From Silvimonas soli (GTDB taxonomy: Bacteria > Pseudomonadota > Gammaproteobacteria > Burkholderiales > Chitinibacteraceae): 64,000 nt of DNA. Numbering within the stretch: the first letter of the stretch is position 1; the number at the start of each line of letters is the position of its first letter. Shown one piece after another: positions 52,968-62,176 of the stretch. The stretch covers positions 186,001-250,000 of the forward strand of contig NZ_CP106736.1 of assembly GCF_030035605.1 (NCBI RefSeq), given 5' to 3'. Below the pieces are notes generated by a model, which was given only the letters and a program-made list of their open reading frames with translations, did no database searches and was not told where the DNA came from. The translations under genes and the position numbers were made by a program.

Positions 52968-53750
52968 TTATTTGATGTGCGACTTGATCAGTTGCAGCAT
53001 CTGGCCGAATACGCGGGGTGTGCCGCACAGCACATCGCCGCTTTGCAGGTAGTTTTCTTCACCGTTCAAGTCGGTAATCAGACCACCGGCTTCTTGCACC
53101 AGCAGCGAGCCAGCGGCGATATCGACCGTTTTCAGGCCAAACTCAAAGAAGCCGTCAAACTGGCCGCAAGCTACGTAGGCCAGATCCAGCGCGGCTGCGC
53201 CTGGACGGCGTACGCCAGCGGCTTTTTGGGCCATTTCACGGAAGATGCTCAGGTAGGCATCCAGGTGCTTGAAATCGGTGTACGGAAAGCCGGTGCCGAC
53301 CAGCGCATCAGACAATTCACGCACCTTGGAAACGCGGATACGGCGGTCGTTACGGAACGCGCCTACGCCACGGGTAGCGGTAAACATGTCGTTGCGATTG
53401 GGGTCATACACCACGGCCTGGGTGACCACGCCTTTGTGCGCCAGGGCGATGGAAACCGCGTATTGCGGAAAGCCGTGCAGGAAGTTGGTGGTGCCATCAA
53501 GCGGGTCGATAATCCATTCGAATTCGGAATCACCGGACTGGCCCGACTCCTCTGCTAGAATAGCGTGCTTGGGGTAGGCTTCCAGGATGGTGTCGATGAT
53601 GGCTTTTTCGGCCGCACGATCTACTTCCGACACAAAGTCGTTGTGACCTTTTTTCTCTGGCGTGATCAGATCGAGATTGTTTGAAGCGCGCTGGATAACG
53701 GAAGCGGCACGGCGGGCGGCACGAACGGCCGTATTGAGCATCGGATGCAT
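52968..53750 (-). CDS. suhB: Inositol monophosphatase family protein SuhB
   Basis: Mg2+-dependent phosphatase of 260 aa. Motif A: FEWIIDPLDGTTNFLHG. The ILAEESG metal-binding Glu is seen. The C-terminal motif GLKTVDIAAGSLLVQEAGG carries the third acid (usually WDxAAG, here VDIAAG). SuhB also works in rRNA antitermination with the Nus factors. The start at 53750 follows GGGGTAAG. It is divergent from trmJ over 243 bp, as often seen. Confidence 0.94.
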   Translation of the reverse strand: MHPMLNTAVRAARRAASVIQRASNNLDLITPEKKGHNDFVSEVDRAAEKAIIDTILEAYPKHAILAEESGQSGDSEFEWIIDPLDGTTNFLHGFPQYAVSIALAHKGVVTQAVVYDPNRNDMFTATRGVGAFRNDRRIRVSKVRELSDALVGTGFPYTDFKHLDAYLSIFREMAQKAAGVRRPGAAALDLAYVACGQFDGFFEFGLKTVDIAAGSLLVQEAGGLITDLNGEENYLQSGDVLCGTPRVFGQMLQLIKSHIK

Positions 53751-53993
53751 GAACTTACCCCTGACATGAATTGAACAAGCTGACAGGAAACGCAAATTGC
53801 GCCTCAACGCCAAAAGCGCGAGGTGTGGCACGTAGCCCATGCATGACGATGCGAATTGTCACTAACCAAGTTGGGGACGCCTTGCGCGTTTCCCGGTCAG
53901 CTTGTAAAGATCGAAAATAAATATAGCCGCTATTGTACTGAATTTCCGGCCCTTTTGTCACAAGCCCTGTAAAAAGCATTTTATAAAGCCCGA

Positions 53994-54803
53994 ATGACCC
54001 CATCCAACGACCTCCCCGCCGCCGGCCTTGCCGCCAACACCGCGCTCGCACAATTTCGTGTGGTTTTGTCTCATACCTCGCATCCTGGCAACATTGGATC
54101 CGCCGCCCGCGCCATGAAAACCATGGGATTGCAGCATTTGTATCTGGTGAACCCAAAAGAGTTTCCGTCCGATGTTGCCCGCTCGCTGGCCAGTAGCGCG
54201 GATGACTTGCTGGATCGCGCCATTGTTGTGAATAGCCTGGAAGAAGCGCTGGCTGGCACCACCCTGCAAGTGGCCATGACCGCGCGCCGCCGCGAGCTGG
54301 TACAACCGCTGCATACTCCGCGCCAGTTGGTACCGGAACTGGTCACCGAAGCCATCGGCGGCGGCACCATCGCACTGGTGTTTGGCAACGAAACCAATGG
54401 CATGACCATTGATGAGGTGCGCTTGTGTAACCGGCTGGTCACGATCCCCACCAATCCGGATTATTCCAGTCTGAACCTGGCTCAGGCCGTGCAGGTGCTG
54501 TGCTATGAATTGCGTGCCGCTATCCTGGATGACGTGAGCCACCTGGCGGAAAAGCGCCAGCTACCCAGCCACGACTACATGGAACTGTTCTACAAACACC
54601 TGGAAGAAACGCTGATCACCATCGGCTTTTTGCGCACCAAAACGCCCAAACGTCTGATGCCACGCGTGCGCCGGATTGTGCAACGGGCGCAGCTGGATCA
54701 GGAAGAAGTGGATATGCTGCGCGGCGTATTACGAGCCGCCGTAGAATTTGAGCGGGTTACGCCACCCGCCCAAGCTACGCCAGAGGCAGACAAGCCGGAA
54801 TAA
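53994..54803 (+). CDS. trmJ: tRNA 2'-O-methyltransferase TrmJ
   Basis: SpoU/TrmD-fold enzyme that methylates position 32 of tRNAs; 269 aa. SPOUT motifs: VVLSHTSHPGNIGSAARAMK, ALVFGNETNGMTIDEV and IPTNPDYSSLNLAQAVQVL, with the knot near the C-terminal half. The C-terminal extension (about 180-255) is TrmJ-specific. It is divergent from suhB and convergent with clsB. Confidence 0.94.
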   Translation: MTPSNDLPAAGLAANTALAQFRVVLSHTSHPGNIGSAARAMKTMGLQHLYLVNPKEFPSDVARSLASSADDLLDRAIVVNSLEEALAGTTLQVAMTARRRELVQPLHTPRQLVPELVTEAIGGGTIALVFGNETNGMTIDEVRLCNRLVTIPTNPDYSSLNLAQAVQVLCYELRAAILDDVSHLAEKRQLPSHDYMELFYKHLEETLITIGFLRTKTPKRLMPRVRRIVQRAQLDQEEVDMLRGVLRAAVEFERVTPPAQATPEADKPE

Positions 54804-54838
54804 ATCGCCGCCGGTGCCAGTGCGAACCCCATTGGCAC

Positions 54839-56005
54839 CTATTTCAGATAGCGCTCCCCGCCATAACCCGAAACGGCCATCAATACCCGCACCACGCCAT
54901 GACTGACCCACGGCAGGAGCCGCTGGTACCACGGTGCTTTGCGCCAGTCTTTTAAATCGACTGGTAACGCCGCGGCTGAAATCATCACGTGGATATCGTC
55001 ACCCAAAGCGCGGGCAAATTCGTCATCCCGCACAAAGACGTTGCCTTCACGTGCGAGCAACAGGCTGAATGGATCAATATTGGATGAGCCCACCGTGGCC
55101 CAATGACGGTCGATTACTGCCACTTTGGCATGCATGAAACCGCTGGTGTACTCGTAGATTTCGATGCCCGCGTCAAGAAACAGCCGGTAGAACGCGCGGC
55201 TGGCGTATTGCAGCAAGGCATGATCCAGCTTGCCTTGCAGCAATAGCACCACTTTCACGCCACGCGCAGCTGCGTTGATCAGGGCATGACGAAAGCGATA
55301 GCCGGGTAAAAAATACGCGCTGGCAATGATGATTTCGTCTTTGGCTTCATCAATTGCGCTGAGATATTCGTGTTCGATTCCGTGGCGATTGCGCAAGTTA
55401 TCGCGGATATCAAAACGCGCCAAAGCGCCGCCCGCGCCTTCCACCGGCAACTTGACGCGGCTGGGTTTGGCCCACTCTGGTTGCACTTGCACCCACGCCG
55501 TCTGCCGCCACATGCGATCGGCGGCCTCGTGCATGACCGCCAGCAGCGGCCCGCGCACTTCTACCATGTAGTCGTAACGCGGTTCCGGGCCGGGCTGGCC
55601 GGTAAAATCAGAAAGGATATTGATACCACCGGCAAAGGCCACCATGCCATCGATCACGGCCAGTTTCCGATGCATGCGGCGCAAACGCTGGCGATTCAGC
55701 GACAGCGCTTTGACTTCGGGCCGAAAGAACAGCAATTGCACGCCAGCGTCGGCCAGTTTGAGTTTCCAGTCATCCGGAAACCGGCGCGCGCCAAAGCCAT
55801 CCAGCAGCATTTTGACTTCGACCCCGCGGTGCGCCGCCAGCATTAATGCTTCGCAAACTGCAATGCCGACGATATCGAGCTCAAACAAATAGCTTTCGAG
55901 AAAAATCTCGCGCTCAGCCCAAGAGATCGCCTCAATCAATTCCGGAAAGTAATCAGCGCCATTTTTGAGAAGCTTGATCCGGTTACCAGTCAGGTAGCCG
56001 TTCAT
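54839..56005 (-). CDS. clsB: Cardiolipin synthase B (phospholipase D family)
   Basis: A 388-aa PLD-superfamily enzyme with two HKD motifs: HRKLAVIDGMVAFAGG (about residue 111) and HAKVAVIDRHWATVGSSN (about 290). The pattern and length match ClsB (YbhO), which makes cardiolipin and phosphatidylglycerol-type lipids and lacks N-terminal TM helices. It lies two bases after ybhP, the pair seen in E. coli. The YbhN partner is not in the window. Confidence 0.9.
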   Translation of the reverse strand: MNGYLTGNRIKLLKNGADYFPELIEAISWAEREIFLESYLFELDIVGIAVCEALMLAAHRGVEVKMLLDGFGARRFPDDWKLKLADAGVQLLFFRPEVKALSLNRQRLRRMHRKLAVIDGMVAFAGGINILSDFTGQPGPEPRYDYMVEVRGPLLAVMHEAADRMWRQTAWVQVQPEWAKPSRVKLPVEGAGGALARFDIRDNLRNRHGIEHEYLSAIDEAKDEIIIASAYFLPGYRFRHALINAAARGVKVVLLLQGKLDHALLQYASRAFYRLFLDAGIEIYEYTSGFMHAKVAVIDRHWATVGSSNIDPFSLLLAREGNVFVRDDEFARALGDDIHVMISAAALPVDLKDWRKAPWYQRLLPWVSHGVVRVLMAVSGYGGERYLK

Positions 56006-56007
56006 GC

Positions 56008-56757
56008 CTAACCCCGCCGCAACACGGTATAGAGCGGCGCGTGGTCAGACATGTTGGACCAGGGGCGCCCGCCCAGGACATCTGCCACTTCAATACCAAA
56101 CCCGCGCACATATACGCGATCAAGCGAGAGCACCGGCATGCGTACCGGAAAGCTGCGCGCCGGAGAACCATGCAAGGTTTCGAAGGCTTCGATGACATGC
56201 AGTTCATTGCCCAGAAAGCGCGTGGCCTCGCGGCGCCAGTCATTGAAATCGCCCGCGATTACCAATGGCGCGTTTTTGGGGACTTCACGCTGGATCTGCT
56301 CGACCATGGACGTCAATTGCTTGCGCCGGTCCCGCGCCAGCAGATTCAAATGCACGCAGAACGCGTGCAAAGGGATGTTCCAGCCTGGAATATCCAGCAC
56401 GCAATGCAACAGGCCGCGTTGTTCAAAACGATTGAGGGTAATGTCGTGATTACCCCAGCGCATGATCGGAAAGCGCGACAACAGTGCATTGCCGTGGTGC
56501 CCCAGCCGGTGAATGGCATTGCGGCCGTAGGCGGATGCCAGTTCATCACCGGCCAGGTATTCGTGCTGCGGCGTGGCTGGCCAATAGGTAAAGCGCTGCG
56601 CCCGCGTGCTGTGGGCGCCCTGCACTTCTTGCAGAAAAACCAGATCCGGTTCCAGCGTTTTGAGCGCCTGACGCACGTCATGCACCACCAGCCGCCGGTT
56701 CAGCGGCGAAAGGCCTTTGTGGATATTGTATGAGGCAACCTTGATGCGTCTTTCCAT
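56008..56757 (-). CDS. ybhP: Endonuclease/exonuclease/phosphatase family protein YbhP
   Basis: A 249-aa metal-dependent EEP-fold protein. Motifs: VASYNIHKGLSPLNRR at the start, VFLQEVQGAH with the catalytic Glu, LVIAGDFNDWR and MSDHAPLYTVL at the end with the catalytic Asp/His. Next to clsB, as in E. coli, so a role in phospholipid metabolism is likely. No membrane segment is seen. Confidence 0.9.
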   Translation of the reverse strand: MERRIKVASYNIHKGLSPLNRRLVVHDVRQALKTLEPDLVFLQEVQGAHSTRAQRFTYWPATPQHEYLAGDELASAYGRNAIHRLGHHGNALLSRFPIMRWGNHDITLNRFEQRGLLHCVLDIPGWNIPLHAFCVHLNLLARDRRKQLTSMVEQIQREVPKNAPLVIAGDFNDWRREATRFLGNELHVIEAFETLHGSPARSFPVRMPVLSLDRVYVRGFGIEVADVLGGRPWSNMSDHAPLYTVLRRG

Positions 56758-56949
56758 AAAATCAATGAGTTATCGTCATTATTTATTGCCTTGAAACCAC
56801 CGTGAAATACACTAAATCTGGCTCAAACATCATCGATTTGTTGGCCAGCGCACTCCGCCGCTCTCAGGCGCCACTCATAGTTGTAGCGTAAGTCTACGAC
56901 TCATTTCTGGAAATAACGTTTCAAATACGTGCGAGAGAACTTGTACCGG

Positions 56950-57393
56950 CTACGCAGCAGTTCGGTGTGCCAACGTCCGGATCGCCTCCGCGTTAGATGG
57001 AGAAAACACCAGTTCCGCTGCTTGCTGCCAATCCACCCACTGATAGCGGGTGTGTTCATCGGGAGCCAGCGTGACATCGAGTTCATGCGGCACTTGCAGA
57101 CTGAACACGTGCTCGGTGTTGACGGTAACGCCGGGCGCATAACGATGGCGCCACACTTCGTAGATTTCGTATTCGGTACTGAAGTGCCAGTCACTCAAAC
57201 CGTAGCGGGCGGTATCCAGGCCCGTTTCTTCCATCACTTCGCGCTGCGCGGTGACTGGCAAGGCTTCGTCGGCTTCGCGGCTGCCGGTAACGGATTGCCA
57301 GGCATTGGCGAAATCCTTGCGCTCCAGCAGCAGCACCTTGAGGTCCGGCGTGTGGATGACCACGAGAACGGAGATCGGTTGTTTGTATGTCAT
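56950..57393 (-). CDS. nudB: Dihydroneopterin triphosphate pyrophosphatase, Nudix family
   Basis: A 147-aa Nudix hydrolase for folate synthesis. The Nudix box GSREADEALPVTAQREVM-EETGL fits the Gx5Ex7REUxEExGU pattern. The start MTYKQPISVLVV at 57393 matches NudB; a longer reading from 57501 overlaps csdA. It is divergent from csdA with a gap of only 52 bp, so promoters are close or overlapping. The E. coli counterpart sits in a different context. Confidence 0.9.
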   Translation of the reverse strand: MTYKQPISVLVVIHTPDLKVLLLERKDFANAWQSVTGSREADEALPVTAQREVMEETGLDTARYGLSDWHFSTEYEIYEVWRHRYAPGVTVNTEHVFSLQVPHELDVTLAPDEHTRYQWVDWQQAAELVFSPSNAEAIRTLAHRTAA

Positions 57394-57445
57394 CGCCGCA
57401 TTATACAATGCGGCCTTGATGCTTCTCTTTCCTTTGTCATAGCCC

Positions 57446-58663
57446 ATGACCACATCTCCACTCGATTCGCTGCGCGCGCAGTTTCCCCTGCTGCAGGCCA
57501 ATCCTGAACTGGTTTATCTGGATAACGCCGCGACCACGCAAAAGCCGCTGGCCATGCTGGATGCCGAGCGCCGTTTCTACGAAACAATGAACGCCAATGT
57601 GCATCGCGGCGGGCATCGGCTGGGTCATGCCGCGACTGAGGCCTATGAGGCGGCGCGCATCACCGTGGCTCGGTTTATCAACGCGGCCAGCGCAGGCGAG
57701 ATCGTGTTCACGCGGGGCGCGACCGAGGCGATCAACCTGGTGGCGTATAGCTGGGGCGGCAGCACCCTCAAGCCTGGCGACGAGATATTGCTGTCCACGC
57801 TGGAGCATCACGCCAATATCGTGCCGTGGCAGTTGATCGCACAAACCGCCGGTGCGGTGATCCGGGCAATTCCGTTGCTGGACGATGGCCAGATTGATAT
57901 GGCGGCGTATCAGGCGCTGCTGTCACCACGTACGCGGTTGGTGGGTATTAGCCAGATGTCCAACGCGCTGGGCGTTTGCCCGCCGCTGGCGCAGATCATC
58001 CCCGCCGCCCACGCTGTGGGCGCGAGTGTACTGGTAGATGGCGCGCAAGCCATCGCTCACCAAGAGATTGACGTCCAGGCGCTCGGCGCGGACTTCTATG
58101 TGTTCTCGGGCCACAAGGTCTTTGGCCCGACCGGCATTGGTGTGTTGTGGGCGCGCGCAGATATTCTGGAGCAGATGCCACCATGGCAAGGCGGTGGCGA
58201 GATGATCGAACGGGTGTCGTTTGCGGGCACCACCTTTGCGCCCGCACCACGCCGCTTTGAGGCCGGTACGCCCGCCTTCGCCCAGACCATCGCGCTGGCC
58301 GCCGCGCTGGACTGGCTAAGGGGCCAGGATCGCCCAGCTATTGCCGTGCATGAATCGGCGCTTTATCGGCAACTGGCAGCCGGAATCGATCAAATCAATG
58401 GAGTGCGGATACTTGGCACACCAACAGGCAAAGGCCCAATTGCCTCGCTAGTGTTCAGCCACGCGCATCCGTATGACGTGGCGCAGTTTCTGGATGAACG
58501 CGATATCGCCGTGCGCGTGGGCAATCATTGCGCGGGGCCGTTGATGCAGTCACTGGGCTTGAACAACGGCACCTTGCGGATATCGATTGCGGCTTACAAC
58601 ACCGCCGCCCAGATTGATTTGTTACTGAGCACACTGAACGAAACACTGGAGTTGCTGGCATGA
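57446..58663 (+). CDS. csdA: Class II cysteine desulfurase (CsdA/SufS type)
   Basis: PLP enzyme of 405 aa that supplies sulfur for Fe-S and other thio-cofactors. N-terminal YLDNAATTQKP, the PLP Lys in FSGHKVFGPTGIGVLW (about 220) and the active-site Cys in VRVGNHCAGPLMQSLG (about 362). Partnered with a SufE/CsdE gene by ATGA overlap and with no other suf genes visible, so CsdA-like is preferred over SufS. Confidence 0.92.
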   Translation: MTTSPLDSLRAQFPLLQANPELVYLDNAATTQKPLAMLDAERRFYETMNANVHRGGHRLGHAATEAYEAARITVARFINAASAGEIVFTRGATEAINLVAYSWGGSTLKPGDEILLSTLEHHANIVPWQLIAQTAGAVIRAIPLLDDGQIDMAAYQALLSPRTRLVGISQMSNALGVCPPLAQIIPAAHAVGASVLVDGAQAIAHQEIDVQALGADFYVFSGHKVFGPTGIGVLWARADILEQMPPWQGGGEMIERVSFAGTTFAPAPRRFEAGTPAFAQTIALAAALDWLRGQDRPAIAVHESALYRQLAAGIDQINGVRILGTPTGKGPIASLVFSHAHPYDVAQFLDERDIAVRVGNHCAGPLMQSLGLNNGTLRISIAAYNTAAQIDLLLSTLNETLELLA

Positions 58664-59076
58664 GCGACTGGCCTGAACTCCCCGCCGCGCTCGCGCTTTC
58701 CGCGCTAACCGAACGCCTGCAAGCGGCCCAAGGCTGGGAAAACAAAAACCGGCTGTTGGTGCAACTGGCCCGCGAGCAACCAGCCATGCCCACCGAATTA
58801 AAAGTTGATGAAAACCGTGTTAGTGGTTGTGAAGCGCACGTGTGGCTACTCACGCGCTGGCACGAAGGCCGTTTACAGATGTGGGCAGATAGCGATTCAC
58901 GCATCGTGAAAGGGTTACTGGCGCTGGTTTGGGCGGCGTATCAGGGCTTGAGCAGAGAAGAAATTGCCAACCAGGATTTCGGCGCGCTGTTGCAGGAACT
59001 GGGTTTGCAGCGGTTTCTTTCCAGTTCTCGCGCCAGCGGGCTGAACGCCATGGTGCAGGTGATTCGTAACGCTTGA
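58660..59076 (+). CDS. csdE: SufE/CsdE sulfur acceptor protein
   Basis: A 138-aa sulfur carrier. The acceptor Cys is in NRVSGCEAHVWLL (about residue 51). SRIVKGLLALVWAAYQG is typical of the family. It overlaps csdA by four bases and should accept persulfide from it. Its stop is followed by dispersed repeats. Confidence 0.92.
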   Translation: MSDWPELPAALALSALTERLQAAQGWENKNRLLVQLAREQPAMPTELKVDENRVSGCEAHVWLLTRWHEGRLQMWADSDSRIVKGLLALVWAAYQGLSREEIANQDFGALLQELGLQRFLSSSRASGLNAMVQVIRNA

Positions 59077-59081
59077 GTTGC

Positions 59082-59159
59082 CTGGTGGATTGCCAAGGCG
59101 AATCCACCCTGCTTGATGCACGTCGTAGGGTGGATTCGGAGCAAAGCGACAATCCACCA
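59082..59159. repeat. GTAGGGTGGATT-type repeat pair
   Basis: TGGTGGATTGCC ... AATCCACCC (to 59109) and GTAGGGTGGATTCGGAGC ... AATCCACCA (59123-59159). Same type as at 49970-50058. Confidence 0.75.
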
Positions 59160-59168
59160 GTCGGCAAC

Positions 59169-60416
59169 TCAATGCATCTTGATCGGGGCCAGCACCAGCA
59201 GTGTGCCGTTGCGATCTTCGGTGATCCAGATCGTCCCTTCCCGATCAACTTTGATATCGGTTGGCGCGCCCATTGGGTGTTTACCCGGCGTGTCAGCCCA
59301 ATCAGAAATCAATTCCTGATAGTCGCCTTGCGGCATGCCGTCTTTGCCAAAGCGATAAGCCACTAGCCGGTGCCCGTTATTGCGGTAGCCATGCCAGCCC
59401 ATGATCAAACTGCCACGCCACGTGGCCAATGCGCCCGGTGCATCGTAAAAGGCCATGCCTAGCGGCGCAGCATGCCCGGGAATCAATCGCACGGGTTTGC
59501 TGAGCTTGCTGCAGTCGGCTTTGGCGAATTCCGGGGCGGCGACATTGTTATCGTAGCAATACGGCCAGCCATAATGGCCGCCCTGCTGGATCAGATTCAG
59601 CTCTTCGTGCGGCAGGTTTTCATCGTTGGTCATGCCCGGAATTTTGCGATTGATGTAATCGCGGCTGTTTTCGGCCTGCCACAACGCACCGGTATCCGGG
59701 TTGATTGCCAGCGCCATGGAATTGCGCAGCCCGCGTGCATACAACTCGCCCTGCCATTGGCCGTCTTTCTGCGTGTAATGCCAGATGGAGGCACGGGGAT
59801 TCGGGGTTTCCATATCCTTGCACGACTGCAATACCGGCTTGCTGGCGTCAATCTGGCCTTCGCAGTTATCGGTGGCCGAACCGAAGTTCACAAACAACGA
59901 ACCATCTTTGGCAAACACGAAGGTCTTGATCGGATGACGGCCATCGCCGGGCAAGTTATCCAGCACCGTGGTCAGCTTGGGGTTGGCGTCGGCGGGATTA
60001 AAACGACTGATCCGGTTGTCTTCACCAAGGTAAACCTGACCATCCGGCCCCAGTTGCAAGCCATGCGGGCGATTCAAGCCGCTCAGTAGTGTGATCCGGT
60101 CAAAACCGCCCTGCTTGCGTACCAAGCGGAACAACTGGCCTTTACCAGCACCCCAGCCGCCCATATCGGTGATGAGCACCGAACCATCGGCCATTGGCAA
60201 CACGCCACGCGGCATCGGCATGCCAGTGGCAGCCAGGCCAACGCAGAAACCGGGAGCGGTTTTCAGCGGCAGGCGCGGGAAACCTTCGCAAGTGCCATCA
60301 ATGGCATACGCAGTCCCTTCCACCGCCGCAGTTGCCGCGCCGCTTAGCAACATGCCTGTTAACAGACCGGCCAATGCTAGTGCCCGTCCACCCATTGCCG
60401 ACTTCATGATTTTCAT
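59169..60416 (-). CDS. PQQ-dependent sugar dehydrogenase, exported
   Basis: A 415-aa periplasmic beta-propeller protein. Signal peptide about residues 1-30 (LALAGLLTGMLLSGAATAA). Family segments: PRGVLPMADGSVLITDMGGW, GLNRPHGLQLGPDGQVYLGE, GLRNSMALAINPDTGALW and GHAAPLGMAFYD. Resembles sorbosone dehydrogenase/soluble glucose dehydrogenase (GSDH) proteins. The cofactor would be PQQ; no pqq genes are in the window. Substrate unclear. Stands alone between csdE and spoVR. Confidence 0.85.
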   Translation of the reverse strand: MKIMKSAMGGRALALAGLLTGMLLSGAATAAVEGTAYAIDGTCEGFPRLPLKTAPGFCVGLAATGMPMPRGVLPMADGSVLITDMGGWGAGKGQLFRLVRKQGGFDRITLLSGLNRPHGLQLGPDGQVYLGEDNRISRFNPADANPKLTTVLDNLPGDGRHPIKTFVFAKDGSLFVNFGSATDNCEGQIDASKPVLQSCKDMETPNPRASIWHYTQKDGQWQGELYARGLRNSMALAINPDTGALWQAENSRDYINRKIPGMTNDENLPHEELNLIQQGGHYGWPYCYDNNVAAPEFAKADCSKLSKPVRLIPGHAAPLGMAFYDAPGALATWRGSLIMGWHGYRNNGHRLVAYRFGKDGMPQGDYQELISDWADTPGKHPMGAPTDIKVDREGTIWITEDRNGTLLVLAPIKMH

Positions 60417-60504
60417 TGCCTGCTACCTTCGCGCTTGAATGACCGGATCATCTTAGTGCCAGCCGCGCGCCACTGCACACAACCGGGCCATATCGGCAAA
60501 AACA

Positions 60505-60537
60505 AAGAACCCGGAGAAAGTTTCTCTCCGGGTTCCG
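60505..60537 (-). terminator. Terminator downstream of spoVR
   Basis: GAACCCGGAGA / TCTCCGGGTTC perfect 11-bp stem (60507-60517, 60525-60535), T-rich on the minus strand. It closes the prkA-yeaH-spoVR run. Confidence 0.85.
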
Positions 60538-60578
60538 TCTAGTTGAGGTCGATTTTCAACCCCGTCGACAGTCAATCG

Positions 60579-62144
60579 TTAAAACGCACTGCCGCGTTTT
60601 TCCAGTTTGCAGTCGTAAGTCAGGATCACTTCGCCCTCTTCATCCACGCTCTCCAGCTTGACCGAGAATCCCCACAGCCGGGCGATGTGTTTGAGGACTT
60701 CGTGCACGCTATTGGCCAGCGGCCGGCGTTGATACTGGTAATGGCGCAAGGTCAGCGAGCGATCACCGCGCGTGTTGACGTTGTACACCTGGATATTGGG
60801 CTCGCGATAAGCCAGGTTGTACTGCGCCGCCAGCATGGTGCGGATTTCCGCATACCCGGCATCGTCGTGGATGGCCGAGACTTTCAGCGTGGCGTTTTCG
60901 TCGTCATCCAGAATGGCAAACAGGCGGAAATCGCGGATCAGTTTGGGCGATAGATACTGCGCCACAAAGCTCTCATCCTTGAAGTTGCGCATGGCAAAGT
61001 CCAGCGTTTTGCGCCAGTCCGTGCCCGCCATATCCGGGAACCAGCGGCGATCTTCTTCAGTGGGTTCCTGGCAGATGCGCTGGATATCGCGATACATGGC
61101 AAAACCCAACGCATACGGGTTGATGCCGTTGAAATACGGGCTGTCCACGCCTGGCTGCATGATCACGTTGGTGTGGCTGTGCAGAAATTCGAACATGGCC
61201 GAATCGGTAATCGAGCCGTTGTCGTACAACTTGTTCATCAGCGTGTAATGCCAGAACGTGGCCCAACCTTCGTTCATGACCTGAGTTTGCCGCTGCGGAT
61301 AAAAATACTGCGCCACCTTGCGGATAATGCGGACAATCTCGCGCTGCCACGGCTCCAGCAGTGGCGCGAATTTCTCGACAAAATACAGCAGGTTTTCTTG
61401 CGGCTCTGCCGGAAAGCGCGACGGCGCTTCGGCGTGTTCTTCTTCAGCACGGCGCGGCAAGGTGCGCCAGATATCGTTGATTTGCGATTGCTGGTACTGA
61501 TCACGCTCCGCCACGCGGGCCAGTTCTTTTTCCAGCGAGAGTTTTTGCGGACGCTTGTAGCGATCCACACCGTAGTTCATCAGCGCGTGGCAGGAATCCA
61601 GCAGTTCTTCGACCTTGTCTTCGCCGTGGCGCGCTTCGCATTCGGCAATATAGCGTTTGGCAAAGACCAGGTAATCGATAATGGCATCGGCCTCGGTCCA
61701 GGTCCGAAACAGATAATTGCCTTTGAAGAACGAGTTGTGCCCAAAGCTGGCGTGGGCAATCACCAGCGCCTGCATGGTCATGGTGTTTTCTTCCATGAGA
61801 TAGGCAATGCAGGGATTGGAGTTGATGACAATCTCGTACGCCAGCCCCATCATGCCGCGCTGGTAATGCTTGTTGGTGGAGAGAAACTGCTTGCCGAAGC
61901 TCCAGTGGTTGTACATCACCGGCATACCCACCGAGGCATACGCGTCCATCATTTGCTCGGCAGAGATAATCTCCAGTTGGTTGGGATAAGTATCCAGCCC
62001 GAACTCGGCGGCGATGCGGGTGATTTCCTTGTAATACTTTTCGATCAGTTCAAAGGTCCATTCCGAACCGGTGGACAGCGGCTCGCGGGCGGGCGGTGAG
62101 GCCTCGAGCTCGCTGCGGCTTTTGCGACTGCGGGTAGTCGTCAT
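60579..62144 (-). CDS. SpoVR family protein (YcgB)
   Basis: A 521-aa protein of the SpoVR family, common in non-sporulating proteobacteria. Conserved: SFGKQFLSTNKHYQRGMMGL, IVINSNPCIAYLMEENTMTM and QVMNEGWATFWHYTLMNKLY (His/Glu-rich). It is the last gene of the prkA-yeaH-spoVR cluster, 32 bp after yeaH. Role is in stress/stationary phase physiology, mechanism unknown. Confidence 0.93.
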   Translation of the reverse strand: MTTTRSRKSRSELEASPPAREPLSTGSEWTFELIEKYYKEITRIAAEFGLDTYPNQLEIISAEQMMDAYASVGMPVMYNHWSFGKQFLSTNKHYQRGMMGLAYEIVINSNPCIAYLMEENTMTMQALVIAHASFGHNSFFKGNYLFRTWTEADAIIDYLVFAKRYIAECEARHGEDKVEELLDSCHALMNYGVDRYKRPQKLSLEKELARVAERDQYQQSQINDIWRTLPRRAEEEHAEAPSRFPAEPQENLLYFVEKFAPLLEPWQREIVRIIRKVAQYFYPQRQTQVMNEGWATFWHYTLMNKLYDNGSITDSAMFEFLHSHTNVIMQPGVDSPYFNGINPYALGFAMYRDIQRICQEPTEEDRRWFPDMAGTDWRKTLDFAMRNFKDESFVAQYLSPKLIRDFRLFAILDDDENATLKVSAIHDDAGYAEIRTMLAAQYNLAYREPNIQVYNVNTRGDRSLTLRHYQYQRRPLANSVHEVLKHIARLWGFSVKLESVDEEGEVILTYDCKLEKRGSAF

Positions 62145-62176
62145 GATGGTGAATCCTCTGCCGTTGCACTGGCCGG

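Noticed and set aside
56802..56891. A 29-codon GTG frame between ybhP and nudB (VKYTKSGSNIIDLLASALRR...)
   Set aside because: No clear ribosome site or conservation information; too short to support.
61173..62099. A 308-codon plus-strand frame opposite spoVR
   Set aside because: Antisense shadow of a conserved gene.
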